From the NCBI RefSeq assembly GCF_025137375.1, contig NZ_CP073720.1:9882501-9946500 (forward strand): a DNA stretch of 64,000 bases. Reading direction: 5' to 3'. Below, piece by piece: positions 55,541-63,970 of this stretch. The position numbers were made by a program, and so were the translations under genes. The stretch comes from Dactylosporangium fulvum. GTDB lineage: Bacteria > Actinomycetota > Actinomycetes > Mycobacteriales > Micromonosporaceae. Positions within the stretch are counted from its first letter, which is position 1. The number at the start of each line of letters is the position of its first letter. The notes below the pieces were generated by a model. It worked only from the letters and a program-made list of their open reading frames with translations. It ran no database searches and was not told where the DNA came from.

Positions 55541-57247
55541 ATGTCCGAGATCGCCAACCAGACCCCCAGCCGGATGCCCATTCACCGCTACCGGCCGTTT
55601 TCTGAACAGTTCCCGATCCCGCTGACCGACCGGCAGTGGCCCGGCAAGGAGATCACTGTCGCGCCCCGCTGGTGCGCGGTGGACCTGCGCGACGGCAACC
55701 AGGCGCTGATCGACCCGATGTCCGTCGAGCGCAAGCGCCGGATGTTCAACCTGCTGGTCCGCATGGGATACAAGGAGATCGAGGTAGGGTTCCCGGCCGC
55801 CTCGCAGACCGACTTCGAGTTCGTGCGCACCCTGATCGAGCAGGACCTCATCCCCGAGGACGTCACGATCCAGGTCCTGACCCAGTGCCGTGACAACCTG
55901 ATCGAGCGCACCTTCGAGTCGCTGCGCGGCGCCCGGCAGGCGATCGTCCACTTCTACAACTCGACCTCGACGCTCCAGCGGCGCGTGGTCTTCGGCCTGG
56001 ACCGGGCCGGGATCACCGACATCGCCACGACCGGCGCGCGGCTCTGCCAGAAGTACGCCGAGGCGATCACGCCCGACACCAAGATCTACTACCAGTACTC
56101 CCCCGAGTCCTACACCGGCACCGAGCTGGACTACGCGCTGGAGATCTGCAGCGCGGTCATCGACGTGCTGCAGCCGACCCCGGACCGGCCGCTGATCATC
56201 AACCTGCCGGCGACGGTCGAGATGGCCACCCCCAACGTCTACGCCGACTCCATCGAGTGGATGTCGCGCAACCTGCCCCGCCGCGAGTCGGTCGTCCTGT
56301 CGCTGCATCCGCACAACGACCGCGGCACCGCCGTCGCCGCCGCCGAGCTGGGCCTGATGGCCGGCGCCGACCGCGTCGAGGGCTGCCTCTTCGGCAACGG
56401 CGAGCGCACCGGCAACGTCGACCTGGTCACGCTGGGCCTGAACCTGTTCTCCCAGGGCGTCGACCCGCAGATCGACTTCTCCGACATCGACGAGATCAAG
56501 CGGACCGTCGAGTACTGCAACCAACTGCCCGTCCACGAGCGCCACCCGTACGCCGGCGACCTGGTCTACACCGCCTTCTCCGGCTCCCACCAGGACGCCA
56601 TCAAGAAGGGCTTCGAGGCGCTCAACCGCGACGCGGCCGCCGCCGGCGTGCCGGTCGACCAGTTCACCTGGGGCGTGCCGTATCTGCCGGTCGACCCGAA
56701 GGATCTGGGTCGCTCCTACGAGGCGGTCATCCGGGTGAACTCGCAGTCCGGCAAGGGCGGCGTCGCCTACATCATGAAGACGGAGCACCAGCTCGACCTG
56801 CCGCGCCGCCTGCAGATCGAGTTCTCCGGCGTCGTGCAGCGGCACACCGACGACGAGGGCGGCGAGGTCAACCCGCAGGCGATGTGGGACTTCTTCTCCG
56901 GTGAGTACTTCTCCGACCGGCGGTTCACGCTGGAGGGGTACGAGGCGGCGACCGTCGACGGCAAGGTCACGCTGACGGCCGACGTGAAGGTCGACGGCAC
57001 GGTCCGGACCATCTCGGCGACCGGCAACGGGCCCATCGACGCGTTCGTCCAGGCGCTGAGCGACGTCGGCGTCGACGTTCGGGTGCTGGACTACGCCGAG
57101 CACGCCCTCACCGCGGGTGAGAGCGCCCAGGCGGCGGCCTATGTCGAGTGCTCCGTCGACGGCCAGACCTTCTGGGGCGTCGGCATCGACGCCAACATCG
57201 TCACGGCCTCCCTGCGCGCGGTGCTGAGCGCGGCGAACCGCGGCTGA
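55541..57247 (+). CDS. leuA: 2-isopropylmalate synthase
   Basis: 568 residues. First committed step of leucine synthesis (2-oxoisovalerate plus acetyl-CoA). DLRDGNQALIDPMS is the HMGL-like active site with R and D, SLHPHNDRGTAVAAAELGLMAGADRVEGCLFGNGERTGNVDL the Mn2+-binding HxH region, and a C-terminal LeuA allosteric domain (~430-568) for leucine feedback. Preceded by CCAGGAG ribosome binding site and the leuL attenuator. Terminator follows. Confidence 0.96.
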   Translation: MSEIANQTPSRMPIHRYRPFSEQFPIPLTDRQWPGKEITVAPRWCAVDLRDGNQALIDPMSVERKRRMFNLLVRMGYKEIEVGFPAASQTDFEFVRTLIEQDLIPEDVTIQVLTQCRDNLIERTFESLRGARQAIVHFYNSTSTLQRRVVFGLDRAGITDIATTGARLCQKYAEAITPDTKIYYQYSPESYTGTELDYALEICSAVIDVLQPTPDRPLIINLPATVEMATPNVYADSIEWMSRNLPRRESVVLSLHPHNDRGTAVAAAELGLMAGADRVEGCLFGNGERTGNVDLVTLGLNLFSQGVDPQIDFSDIDEIKRTVEYCNQLPVHERHPYAGDLVYTAFSGSHQDAIKKGFEALNRDAAAAGVPVDQFTWGVPYLPVDPKDLGRSYEAVIRVNSQSGKGGVAYIMKTEHQLDLPRRLQIEFSGVVQRHTDDEGGEVNPQAMWDFFSGEYFSDRRFTLEGYEAATVDGKVTLTADVKVDGTVRTISATGNGPIDAFVQALSDVGVDVRVLDYAEHALTAGESAQAAAYVECSVDGQTFWGVGIDANIVTASLRAVLSAANRG

Positions 57248-57260
57248 GGTCCTGATCGTC

Positions 57261-57299
57261 CGGCGGGGTCCGGCCTCGATGGGAGGCCGGGCCCCGCCG
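57261..57299 (+). terminator. Terminator after leuA
   Basis: CGGCGGGGTCCGGCCTC (57261-57277) pairs with GAGGCCGGGCCCCGCCG (57283-57299), 17 bases with one G-T pair. Confidence 0.75.
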
Positions 57300-57488
57300 T
57301 CACGTGGGCCCGGCCCAGGTCAGTTTCGGCATGGAAAGATCCTGGCCGCAGGACTGTCCCGGGCACCAGGGACAGCCGTCCTGCCTGCCGGGTCTCTTGC
57401 CCGGGCCGAACGTGCCGAAGTGAAAAGTGTCGGGAATCCCATCGTGGCGATTCCTGCGAGAGCTGCGTTGATACAGCACAGTAGGGGC

Positions 57489-58181
57489 GTGCGCCCCTCA
57501 AGAAACGGCAAAGCCGTCCTCCTCTCCCTCGCGCTCGCGACGGTGCTGACCGGCGCCGGCAGCTGCGAGGTCTCCTCCACACCCGGCTCCGCCGGACCGT
57601 CGACCGCCCCGACAACCGCCCCGACGACCGCCCCGACCGGCGGCGGCACGTCCGGCAACGCCGGTGCGGCGCTGGACTCCCTCACCGTGGCTCCGGCCGG
57701 ATCGATGTCGGGCTACAGTCGCGAGAAGTTCCCGCACTGGATCTCGCAGGGCAACAGCTGCGACACGCGCGAGGCGGTGCTCAAGCGCGACGGCAAGAAC
57801 GTCACGGTCGGCGACGGTTGCAAGATCACGAGCGGCAGCTGGTACAGCTCGTACGACGACAAGACCGTCACCAATGCACAGGACCTCGACATCGACCACA
57901 TGGTCCCGCTGGCGGCGAGCTGGCGGTCCGGTGCCAACAAGTGGACCGACGAGCAGCGCAAGCAGTTCGCGAATGACATGACCCGGCCGCAACTGTTTGC
58001 GGTTAGCCTGCAGTCCAATCGGGCAAAGGGCGACCAGGACCCGTCGACGTGGAAGCCGCCGAACCGGGCCTACTGGTGCACGTATGCGCAGGATTGGGTC
58101 ACGGTCAAGAGCTACTACAAGCTGACCGTGACGCAGGCCGAGAAGACGGCGCTGGCAGACATGCTGGCGACTTGTAAGTAG
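57489..58181 (+). CDS. HNH-family (DUF1524/GmrSD C-terminal-like) exported lipoprotein
   Basis: 230 residues. A signal sequence with a weak lipobox (LTGAGSC), Ser/Thr/Pro linker with TAPTTAPTTAPT, then a domain with the HNH-type nuclease motif DIDHMVPLAASWRSG and FAVSLQSNRAKGDQDPSTWKP typical of extracellular HNH/DUF1524 proteins. Likely a secreted nuclease. GTG 57489 is chosen for a clean signal peptide; the frame is open upstream to 57279 without features. Confidence 0.8.
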   Translation: MRPSRNGKAVLLSLALATVLTGAGSCEVSSTPGSAGPSTAPTTAPTTAPTGGGTSGNAGAALDSLTVAPAGSMSGYSREKFPHWISQGNSCDTREAVLKRDGKNVTVGDGCKITSGSWYSSYDDKTVTNAQDLDIDHMVPLAASWRSGANKWTDEQRKQFANDMTRPQLFAVSLQSNRAKGDQDPSTWKPPNRAYWCTYAQDWVTVKSYYKLTVTQAEKTALADMLATCK

Positions 58182-58202
58182 ACCGCGGAAGGGGCGGCAG
58201 AG

Positions 58203-58790
58203 ATGGCAGAACCAGGACCCGGACCGGCATCCGCCGGCTCTCCGCCCACCCCGCCGTCGTCGGCCTCGGCCGGCCCGGCCGGGGCTGCGGCAGACTCCCC
58301 GGGCGCGGCGGCCACGGCGCAGGGCGGCTCGCCTGGGCAGGCCGACTCCGCGGGCGCGGCGGCCACGGCTCAGACTGCGGCGGGCTCGAGCGGCGCCGGC
58401 ACCGCGCAGGCCGTGGCCTCGGGCGCCACGGCCGACCGCCAGGCCTCCGGCCCAGCGGATCCGGGCGCCGCCGCTCCAGCCGGGTCGCCCCCGGCCTCGG
58501 CGGATGCCGGCGCCACGACCCCGCCCCCGGGAGCCGCGCCGGACTTCCTCCAGTCCGACATCATGGCCGGCCCGGGCGGCGTGATGACCGACGAGGTCGG
58601 CGTCATCACCGGCGAGTTGACCCTGCGCACGGAGGTCGACGACGGCGGCGCCGTCGTCGTGCGGGTCCAGTACAAGGACGCCGAGGAGTGGTACGTGGTG
58701 ACGGGCGCCCGCGCCCACCTCAACGACCCGACGGACCTCTCGGCCGTGCACACCGTCGTCACCGGCATCCTGAACCGGCCCAACGGCTAG
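58203..58790 (+). CDS. Hypothetical protein with Ala/Gly/Pro-rich N-terminus
   Basis: 195 residues. The first ~110 are low-complexity Ala/Gly/Pro/Ser with repeats such as DSPGAAATAQ and DSAGAAATAQ. The C-terminal ~80 residues look folded: EVGVITGELTLRTEVDDGGAVVVRVQYKDAEEWYVVTGARAHLNDPTDLSAVHTVVTGILNRP. It follows the HNH gene by 21 bases, with AAGGGG near the start. Function not recognised. Confidence 0.65.
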   Translation: MAEPGPGPASAGSPPTPPSSASAGPAGAAADSPGAAATAQGGSPGQADSAGAAATAQTAAGSSGAGTAQAVASGATADRQASGPADPGAAAPAGSPPASADAGATTPPPGAAPDFLQSDIMAGPGGVMTDEVGVITGELTLRTEVDDGGAVVVRVQYKDAEEWYVVTGARAHLNDPTDLSAVHTVVTGILNRPNG

Positions 58791-58800
58791 GCCTAGGCTG

Positions 58801-58830
58801 CGGCGGGGACGCCGAACCGGCGCCCCGCCG
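58801..58830. terminator. Bidirectional terminator between convergent genes
   Basis: CGGCGGGG-A-CGCCG (58801-58814) pairs with CGGCGCCCCGCCG (58818-58830), 13 pairs with one bulged A. It separates the hypothetical gene and recR. Confidence 0.6.
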
Positions 58831-58831
58831 T

Positions 58832-59425
58832 TCAGACCGCTCTGCGCCCCTCGAACGCGCGGCCGAGGGTGATCTCGTCGGCGTATTCCAGGTCGCCACC
58901 CACCGGCAGCCCACTCGCCAGCCGGGTCACGGTGAGCCCCATCGGCTTGACCATCAGCGCCAGGTAGGTGGCGGTGGCCTCGCCCTCTGTGTTGGGGTCG
59001 GTGGCCAGGATGAGCTCCTTGCAGGTGCCCTCGGCCAGCCGGGTCATCAGCTCGCGGATGCGCAGGCTGTCGGGCCCGATGCCCTCCAGCGGGTTGATCG
59101 CGCCGCCGAGCACGTGGTAGCGGCCACGGAACTCGCCGGTCCGCTCGATGGCCACGACGTCCTTGGGCTCCTCGACGACGCAGAACACCTCGTCGCTGCG
59201 GCGCGGGTCGCGACAGATCCGGCAGAGGTCCGCCTCGGCGACGTTGTAGCAGCGGGTGCAGAACCGCACGAGGTCCTTCACCCGCTGCAACGCCTGCGCG
59301 AGCCGCTTGACGTCGGCGGGGTCGGCCGCCAGCACGTGAAACGCGATGCGCTGCGCGCTCTTCGGCCCGACCCCGGGCAACCGACCGAGCTCGTCGATCA
59401 GGTCCTGGATGGCGCCTTCGTACAC
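58832..59425 (-). CDS. recR: Recombination mediator RecR
   Basis: 197 residues. It loads RecA with RecF/RecO. N-terminal helix-hairpin-helix (IDELGRLPGVGPKSAQRIAFHVL), zinc finger CTRCYNVAEADLCRIC, and Toprim domain (VFCVVEEPKDVVAIERTGEFRGRYHVLGGAINPLEGIGPDSLRI, ATDPNTEGEATATYLA). Part of the conserved dnaX-ebfC-recR block. Confidence 0.96.
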   Translation of the reverse strand: MYEGAIQDLIDELGRLPGVGPKSAQRIAFHVLAADPADVKRLAQALQRVKDLVRFCTRCYNVAEADLCRICRDPRRSDEVFCVVEEPKDVVAIERTGEFRGRYHVLGGAINPLEGIGPDSLRIRELMTRLAEGTCKELILATDPNTEGEATATYLALMVKPMGLTVTRLASGLPVGGDLEYADEITLGRAFEGRRAV

Positions 59426-59437
59426 GCCCGGCGCCCG

Positions 59438-59782
59438 CTAGAAGCCGGGCAGCCCGAGGCCGCCGCCCAGGCCGCCGAGCCCGGCGGTGAGCGGGCCCAT
59501 CTTCTCCTCGGTCAGGTCCTTGGCCGCCTGCGACGCGTTGTGCAGCGCAGCGACGATGAGGTCCTCGAGCGTCTCGATGTCGTCCGCGTCGACCACCTTG
59601 GGGTCGATCTTGATGCTGACGACCTCACCCGTGCCCCGCACGACGGCCGTGACGAGGCCACCACCGGCCGTGCCGGTCAGCTCGGCCTCGGCAATCTCCG
59701 CCTGCGCGGCGACCATCTGCTGCTGCATCTTCTGCGCCTGCTTCATCATCTGCTGCAGGTTGGGCTGTCCACCGGGGCGCAC
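59438..59782 (-). CDS. ebfC: YbaB/EbfC nucleoid-associated protein
   Basis: 114 residues. DNA-binding homodimer of the YbaB family: LQQMMKQAQKMQQQMVAAQAEIAEAELTGTAGGGLVTAVVRGTGEVVSIKIDPKVVDADDIETLEDLIVAALHNA. The GTG start at 59782 follows GAAGGAG. Lies between dnaX and recR. Confidence 0.93.
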   Translation of the reverse strand: MRPGGQPNLQQMMKQAQKMQQQMVAAQAEIAEAELTGTAGGGLVTAVVRGTGEVVSIKIDPKVVDADDIETLEDLIVAALHNASQAAKDLTEEKMGPLTAGLGGLGGGLGLPGF

Positions 59783-59824
59783 AGTGTGCTCCTTCGAAGT
59801 CTCTGAGTTTGGAGACCAGCTTAG

Positions 59825-62434
59825 TCAGCCGGTGGTCTCCCCGATCTTCTCCGCGCCGAGCGCCTCCGCGAGCAGCCGGAGCGCGGCCTCTTCGCTGGTC
59901 TCACGCACTGCGGTGGCGTCGTCGAGCAGCTCATCCCCCGGGTCCAGGCCGGGAAACCGCAGATCGGTCACGGGCGAGTCATAGTCCGGGTCGAACGGCG
60001 GCTCGTCCGCCGCCGCACCGTCCCAGGCGGACTCCGTCGCACCGGCCGCGCTCACCTGGGCGGTCGCCGACCGACGCTGCCCGCTTGCGGCGGCCCTGGC
60101 CGCCTCCCGGGCCATCTCGAGCGCGCTGCTCCCACCCGTTCGCGGCCGGCCGGCCGGACCGGTCGAGGCCGGCGATCCGGCGCCGGGTCTGCTCCCCGCC
60201 CCCGTTCCAGCCCCGGTCCCGCTCCGAATCGCCGCGACCGGGTCGGCGAGAACGCCCGGCGCGGCGACCGCACCGCCTGGGGTCACCGGCGTCGGCCACC
60301 CCTCGGCCGCGCCCGGCGCCGAGGCCGGTCCCGCGGCACCTCCGGGGGCCGCCTGCGTCGGCCATCCTCCGCCGGGGGCCGCCGGTGTCGGCCGCCCTCC
60401 GCTCGGGGCCGCCGGCGGAACGCCGCCGGGGGTCGCCGGTGTCGGCCACCCCTCGGCCGAGCTCTGCTCAGCAGCCGATCTTGCGGCACCGCCAGGTGTC
60501 GCGGGAGTGGGCCAGTCCCCGTCCCCGCCGGTCGAGCCACCCGGCGTGGCAGGCGTCGGCCAGCCCGTGGCCGCGCCGCCACCCGCGGCGGCCACGGCGA
60601 CGGCCGCGCCCGAACTGATGACGCCTGCGCCCACTCCACCCGGAGCGGCCGGCGTGGGCCATTCCCCGTCCGCCTGCGCCCCCACACGCGACCGGCCGAC
60701 CGGCTCACCGACCGACGCCGGGCCGGCCTGGTGCGGAGCCTGGGGCGGCGGGCTGGGAGGCGCCGACGGGCCCGACGGCTGCGGCGTGGGCTTCGGGGTC
60801 GCCGGCTTGCTGCCGCCCCCGCCGCCCGGCTGGCCGCCGACCTCGCAGCGCACCTGCCAGCGGCCGCCGAGCAGCTCCTGCAGCGCGCTGACCAGCACGT
60901 CGGGCGAGTTGCTGAGCATGTTGGCATGGGTGACGTACTTGAACCCGAGCACCAGCGTGCTGCCCTCGACGTCCTGCACGGTCGCCTCGCGCACGATGGC
61001 CGCGGCCTTCTTGCTCTTGCCGCTGACCAGCGTCAGCACGTCGGCCCAGACCCGCCGGACGGCCGCCGCGTCGAGCCCACCAGCGCCGGGCGACGCCGTG
61101 GGTGCCGGACCCGGAGCAGGCGCCGGCTGCTGCACGGGAGCCGGCTCGACCGGGGCCGAAGCCTGGACGGGAGCCGGGGCCGGGGCCGGGGCCTGGGACG
61201 GGGCAGGAGCCGGAGGTGAGGCCGGGGCCGGAGAATACGCCTCAGCCGGCACCGCGGGTGCCGGCACACCGCCGGCTATGAGGCGCCGCTCCATGCGCTC
61301 CAGACGCTGCAGCAACGCAGTGCTCGAATCGTCGGCGCCCGGCAGCAGCATGCGCGCCGTGATGAGCTCCAGCAGCAGCCGCGGCGCGGTCGTCCCGCGC
61401 ATCTCGGTCAGCCCGTTGTGGACGATGTCGGCGAACCGCGACAGGCTCGCCTGGCCCAGCTGGGCCGCCTGTGCGCTCATCCGCTCCAACTGGTCGTGCG
61501 GGGCGTCGAGCAGGCCCTTGTCGACGGCGTCGGGGACCTGCTGCAGCACGATCAGGTCGCGCAGCCGCTCCAGCAGGTCGGAGGCGAACCGGCGGGGATC
61601 GTGCCCGGCCTCGACCACACGATCGATCACGCCATAGGCACTGCGGCCGTCGTCGGCGGCGAGCGCGTCACACATCTCGTCGATCAGTGCGACGTCCGTC
61701 ACACCCAGAAGAGCGACCGCGCGGCTGTAGGTGACCCCCTCGGGGCCCGCACCGGCGATCAGCTGGTCGAGCACCGAGAGGGTGTCACGGGCACTGCCGG
61801 CACCGGCCCGCACGACCAGAGGAAAAACAGTGGGCTCGACCTTGACGCCTTCCGCGGCGGTCAGCTGCTCGATATATGGCCGAAGGACGCCCGGCGGGAT
61901 CAGCCGGAACGGGTAGTGGTGTGTCCGGGACTTGATCGTCCCGAGCACCTTCTCCGGCTCGGTGGTCGCGAAGACGAACTTGACGTAGTCCGGCGGCTCC
62001 TCGACCAGCTTGAGCAGCGCGTTGAAGCCGGCGGACGAGACCATGTGGGCCTCGTCGATGACATAGACCTTGAAGCGGCTCGACACCGGCGCGAAGATCG
62101 CGCGCTCGCGCAGGTCGCGGGCGTCGTCGACACCACCGTGGCTGGCCGCGTCGATCTCGATGACGTCGATCGACCCGGCACCGTCCGGGGCCAGGTCGCG
62201 GCACGACTGGCACTCGCCGCACGGCTCGGGCGTCGGGCCGCGCTCGCAGTTGAGCGAGCGGGCGAGGATGCGGGCGCTACTGGTCTTGCCGCAGCCGCGG
62301 GGGCCCGAGAAGAGATACGCATGGTTGAGCCGGCCGGATCGCAGCGCTTGCGACAGCGGCTCGGTGACGTGCTCCTGCCCGATGATCTCGGCGAACGTGC
62401 GCGGCCGGTATTTGCGATACAGCGCGAGCGCCAC
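59825..62434 (-). CDS. dnaX: DNA polymerase III gamma/tau subunit
   Basis: 869 residues. Clamp-loader ATPase: Walker A GPRGCGKT (44-51), zinc module CGECQSC, Walker B-like VIDEAHM, sensor 1 FVFATTEPEKVLGTIKSRTHHY. Domain III follows, then a Pro/Ala-rich linker to ~520, a C-terminal tau-like domain (~520-620) and an extended tail. The tail has about seven copies of a WPTPATPGG-like unit. GTG 62434 has GGAGG upstream and gives MALALYRKYRP; the frame extends to 62569 without family similarity. Confidence 0.95.
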   Translation of the reverse strand: MALALYRKYRPRTFAEIIGQEHVTEPLSQALRSGRLNHAYLFSGPRGCGKTSSARILARSLNCERGPTPEPCGECQSCRDLAPDGAGSIDVIEIDAASHGGVDDARDLRERAIFAPVSSRFKVYVIDEAHMVSSAGFNALLKLVEEPPDYVKFVFATTEPEKVLGTIKSRTHHYPFRLIPPGVLRPYIEQLTAAEGVKVEPTVFPLVVRAGAGSARDTLSVLDQLIAGAGPEGVTYSRAVALLGVTDVALIDEMCDALAADDGRSAYGVIDRVVEAGHDPRRFASDLLERLRDLIVLQQVPDAVDKGLLDAPHDQLERMSAQAAQLGQASLSRFADIVHNGLTEMRGTTAPRLLLELITARMLLPGADDSSTALLQRLERMERRLIAGGVPAPAVPAEAYSPAPASPPAPAPSQAPAPAPAPVQASAPVEPAPVQQPAPAPGPAPTASPGAGGLDAAAVRRVWADVLTLVSGKSKKAAAIVREATVQDVEGSTLVLGFKYVTHANMLSNSPDVLVSALQELLGGRWQVRCEVGGQPGGGGGSKPATPKPTPQPSGPSAPPSPPPQAPHQAGPASVGEPVGRSRVGAQADGEWPTPAAPGGVGAGVISSGAAVAVAAAGGGAATGWPTPATPGGSTGGDGDWPTPATPGGAARSAAEQSSAEGWPTPATPGGVPPAAPSGGRPTPAAPGGGWPTQAAPGGAAGPASAPGAAEGWPTPVTPGGAVAAPGVLADPVAAIRSGTGAGTGAGSRPGAGSPASTGPAGRPRTGGSSALEMAREAARAAASGQRRSATAQVSAAGATESAWDGAAADEPPFDPDYDSPVTDLRFPGLDPGDELLDDATAVRETSEEAALRLLAEALGAEKIGETTG
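60270..60670 (-). repeat. WPTPATPGG coding repeats in dnaX
   Basis: Within the dnaX 3' half the protein reads EWPTPAAPGG, GWPTPATPGG, DWPTPATPGG, GWPTPATPGG, GRPTPAAPGG, GWPTQAAPGG and GWPTPVTPGG, separated by variable Gly/Ala/Ser spacers. This looks like an expanding intragenic repeat. Confidence 0.75.
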
Positions 62435-62551
62435 CAGCGTTCCTCCGTTCGCGTGATGGTCGGTGTGCCAGAGCCGGGACCACGGTACCCCCAGCGACCG
62501 ACAAATTTCCGCTGCCACCACCGCCGCCCGACCCGCCCGGGCCAGGAAACA

Positions 62552-62646
62552 TGAAGGCCACCCGTGCACCCGTCAGAGCTCACTTATCCTTGCTGCCTTC
62601 CGGCCCTGGGGAGGTTCGTAAGATGACGCCGCACGAGTGGCTTGGA
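62552..62646 (-). ncRNA. ffs: Signal recognition particle RNA (4.5S/small SRP RNA)
   Basis: The minus strand carries the conserved SRP core around CCCCAGGGCCGGAAGGCAGC followed by AAGGATAAGT, the GGAA tetraloop hairpin bound by Ffh. The ends pair: CCACTCGTGC (near 62640-62631) with GCACGGGTGG (62567-62558). Exact termini are approximate. Location next to dnaX and tRNA-Ser is conserved in actinobacteria. Confidence 0.92.
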
Positions 62647-62698
62647 CACCACAATACCCGGTGCGCGGGCGTCGCAAGCGATGGGTATCCTTGCGCAC

Positions 62699-62783
62699 GG
62701 AGGATTCGCCTAGAGGCCTAGGGCGCACGCTTGGAAAGCGTGTTGGGATAAAACCCTCACGAGTTCGAATCTCGTATCCTCCG
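62699..62783 (+). tRNA. tRNA-Ser (anticodon GGA)
   Basis: An 85-base type II tRNA. Acceptor stem GGAGGAT/ATCCTCC, anticodon arm ACGC-TTGGAAA-GCGT with anticodon GGA reading UCC/UCU, long variable arm around TGTTGGGATAAAACCCTCA, and T-arm with GTTCGAATC. CCA is not encoded. Confidence 0.97.
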
Positions 62784-62798
62784 CACCGCCTAGCAGGC

Positions 62799-62835
62799 AA
62801 AACGCCGGGGCCCCGCCAGGGGCGCCCGGCGTTTT
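62799..62835. terminator. Bidirectional terminator between tRNA-Ser and lipoprotein gene
   Basis: AAAACGCCGGG... (from 62799) pairs with ...CCCGGCGTTTT (to 62835). It gives a T-run in both directions. Confidence 0.85.
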
Positions 62836-62839
62836 GGTG

Positions 62840-63346
62840 TCAGGAGCCCGGTCCGAGGGCCTCCAGCTCCGCGAGCGTGAAGCTGAAGCCGCTCGCGTCC
62901 ACCGGCTCGAGCCGCCCCGCGTCGTCCAGCAGATACTGGGCCTGCCCCGGGTTGAGCAACGACGCCGGCGAGTCCGGATAGGTCTCGAGGAACAGCAGGT
63001 ACCGCCGCCCGGGCTGCAGCGGGATGCCACCGGCCTCGGTGTAGGTCGTGCCGCGGTGTTCCCCGCCCGGCTGCTTGATCTCGACGTCGGCAGCGCCCGG
63101 GCCCTTGAACGTCCGCTCCACGGTTCCGGTCAGCACCGTGTAGACCCGGTGCTCCAGCGACCGCACCTCCGTGCGCTCGGCGAGCCGCACCGAGACGACG
63201 AGGCTCGCCTTGGCGTGCAGGGCCGCCAGGGTGTCGTATGCCGGATAGTCCGCCTGATACGTCACGCGCTCGGCCGACATGGACGACTTGCCGCCGCAGG
63301 CGGCGAGGGAGAACACCAGCAACACGGCGAGAGCGAGTCGGCCCAT
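62840..63346 (-). CDS. Lipoprotein of unknown function
   Basis: 168 residues. Signal peptide with lipobox SLAAC (LAVLLVFSLAACGGKSS), Cys17. The mature part has a beta-rich pattern VVSVRLAERTEVRSLEHRVYTVLTGTVERTFKGP...GGIPLQPGRRYLLFLE, seen in several actinobacterial lipoproteins. No known role. Confidence 0.75.
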   Translation of the reverse strand: MGRLALAVLLVFSLAACGGKSSMSAERVTYQADYPAYDTLAALHAKASLVVSVRLAERTEVRSLEHRVYTVLTGTVERTFKGPGAADVEIKQPGGEHRGTTYTEAGGIPLQPGRRYLLFLETYPDSPASLLNPGQAQYLLDDAGRLEPVDASGFSFTLAELEALGPGS

Positions 63347-63395
63347 GCCACGTCAGACGGTCCGACGCCCGCAGAGGTTCCAGGAGTCGTACCTC

Positions 63396-63455
63396 ATGAG
63401 GCCGGCGTTTGCGCAGCTCACACCGGCCCGCTACCTGCTGGACCGCCACTGGTAA
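63396..63455 (+). CDS. Candidate 19-residue small ORF
   Basis: ATG 63396 to TAA 63455 encodes MRPAFAQLTPARYLLDRHW. AGGAG at 63382-63386 is well placed as a ribosome binding site. A perfect palindrome lies 10 bases beyond the stop. It could be a leader peptide or a small protein; coding is unproven. Confidence 0.35.
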   Translation: MRPAFAQLTPARYLLDRHW

Positions 63456-63461
63456 TACCGC

Positions 63462-63482
63462 AACCTGCGATATCGCAGATTG
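63462..63482. promoter_or_regulatory. Palindrome CTGCGATATCGCAG
   Basis: A perfect 14-base palindrome at 63465-63478, extended by CAA...TTG on the flanks. Typical of a dimeric repressor site. Nearest downstream gene is the DUF6232-like gene. Confidence 0.5.
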
Positions 63483-63556
63483 TCATCTAGCGCCTCGGGA
63501 TGCGGCATGCGACCATATGGGTACGAGCCATCAGGGCCCGTGGGGTGGAAACGCAA

Positions 63557-63586
63557 CAGCACCCGGCGGCTACCGGGTGCTGTTTG
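63557..63586 (+). terminator. Terminator-like hairpin
   Basis: CAGCACCCGG (63557-63566) and CCGGGTGCTG (63573-63582) with a 6-base loop, followed by TTTGT. It lies before the DUF6232-like gene and could end a short RNA from the small-ORF region. Confidence 0.6.
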
Positions 63587-63685
63587 TCGCTTCCTCCTCG
63601 ACGCTTACGCGGAGGGGCAGCGGTGATACCCGACGTAATCCTTACGCATCCAGACCCCTCCCGCAATACCGAAAACGGAGGGAAG

Positions 63686-63970
63686 ATGCGGATGTTCTAC
63701 CGAAGTGCGGACATCCTGGTGACCAGTGAACACTTCGTCATCCTCCGACCCCGCGAGATCCGGTTCCGGCTGGAATACCTCCATAACGCCTACATCGTCC
63801 GCCACAGCGGCCGGTTCCGGGCGCTCCAGGAGATCCGGGCCCGGTACGGCCGGTCCGACGTCCTGCTGTTCAGCACTACGGATGCAACCACATTCGGTCA
63901 CGTACGGCGAGCGTTGATCCGCGCGCTCGAACACCGCGACGAGTTGCGAGCCCGCGCCCTTTCCGCATGA
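63686..63970 (+). CDS. DUF6232-like small protein
   Basis: 94 residues. MRMFYRSADILVTSEHFVILRPREIRFRLEYLHNAYIVRHSG resembles the DUF6232 family of short actinobacterial proteins; the usual membrane helices are missing, the C-terminus being RALQEIRARYGRSDVLLFSTTDATTFGHVRRALIRALEHRDEL. ATG 63686 follows GGAGGGAAG closely; ATG 63692 is possible and better spaced. Function unknown. Confidence 0.65.
   Translation: MRMFYRSADILVTSEHFVILRPREIRFRLEYLHNAYIVRHSGRFRALQEIRARYGRSDVLLFSTTDATTFGHVRRALIRALEHRDELRARALSA

Noticed and set aside
63409..63729. 106-codon plus-strand frame overlapping the DUF6232-like gene
   Set aside because: Contains the palindrome and terminator hairpin, lacks domain features, and overlaps a better-supported gene.
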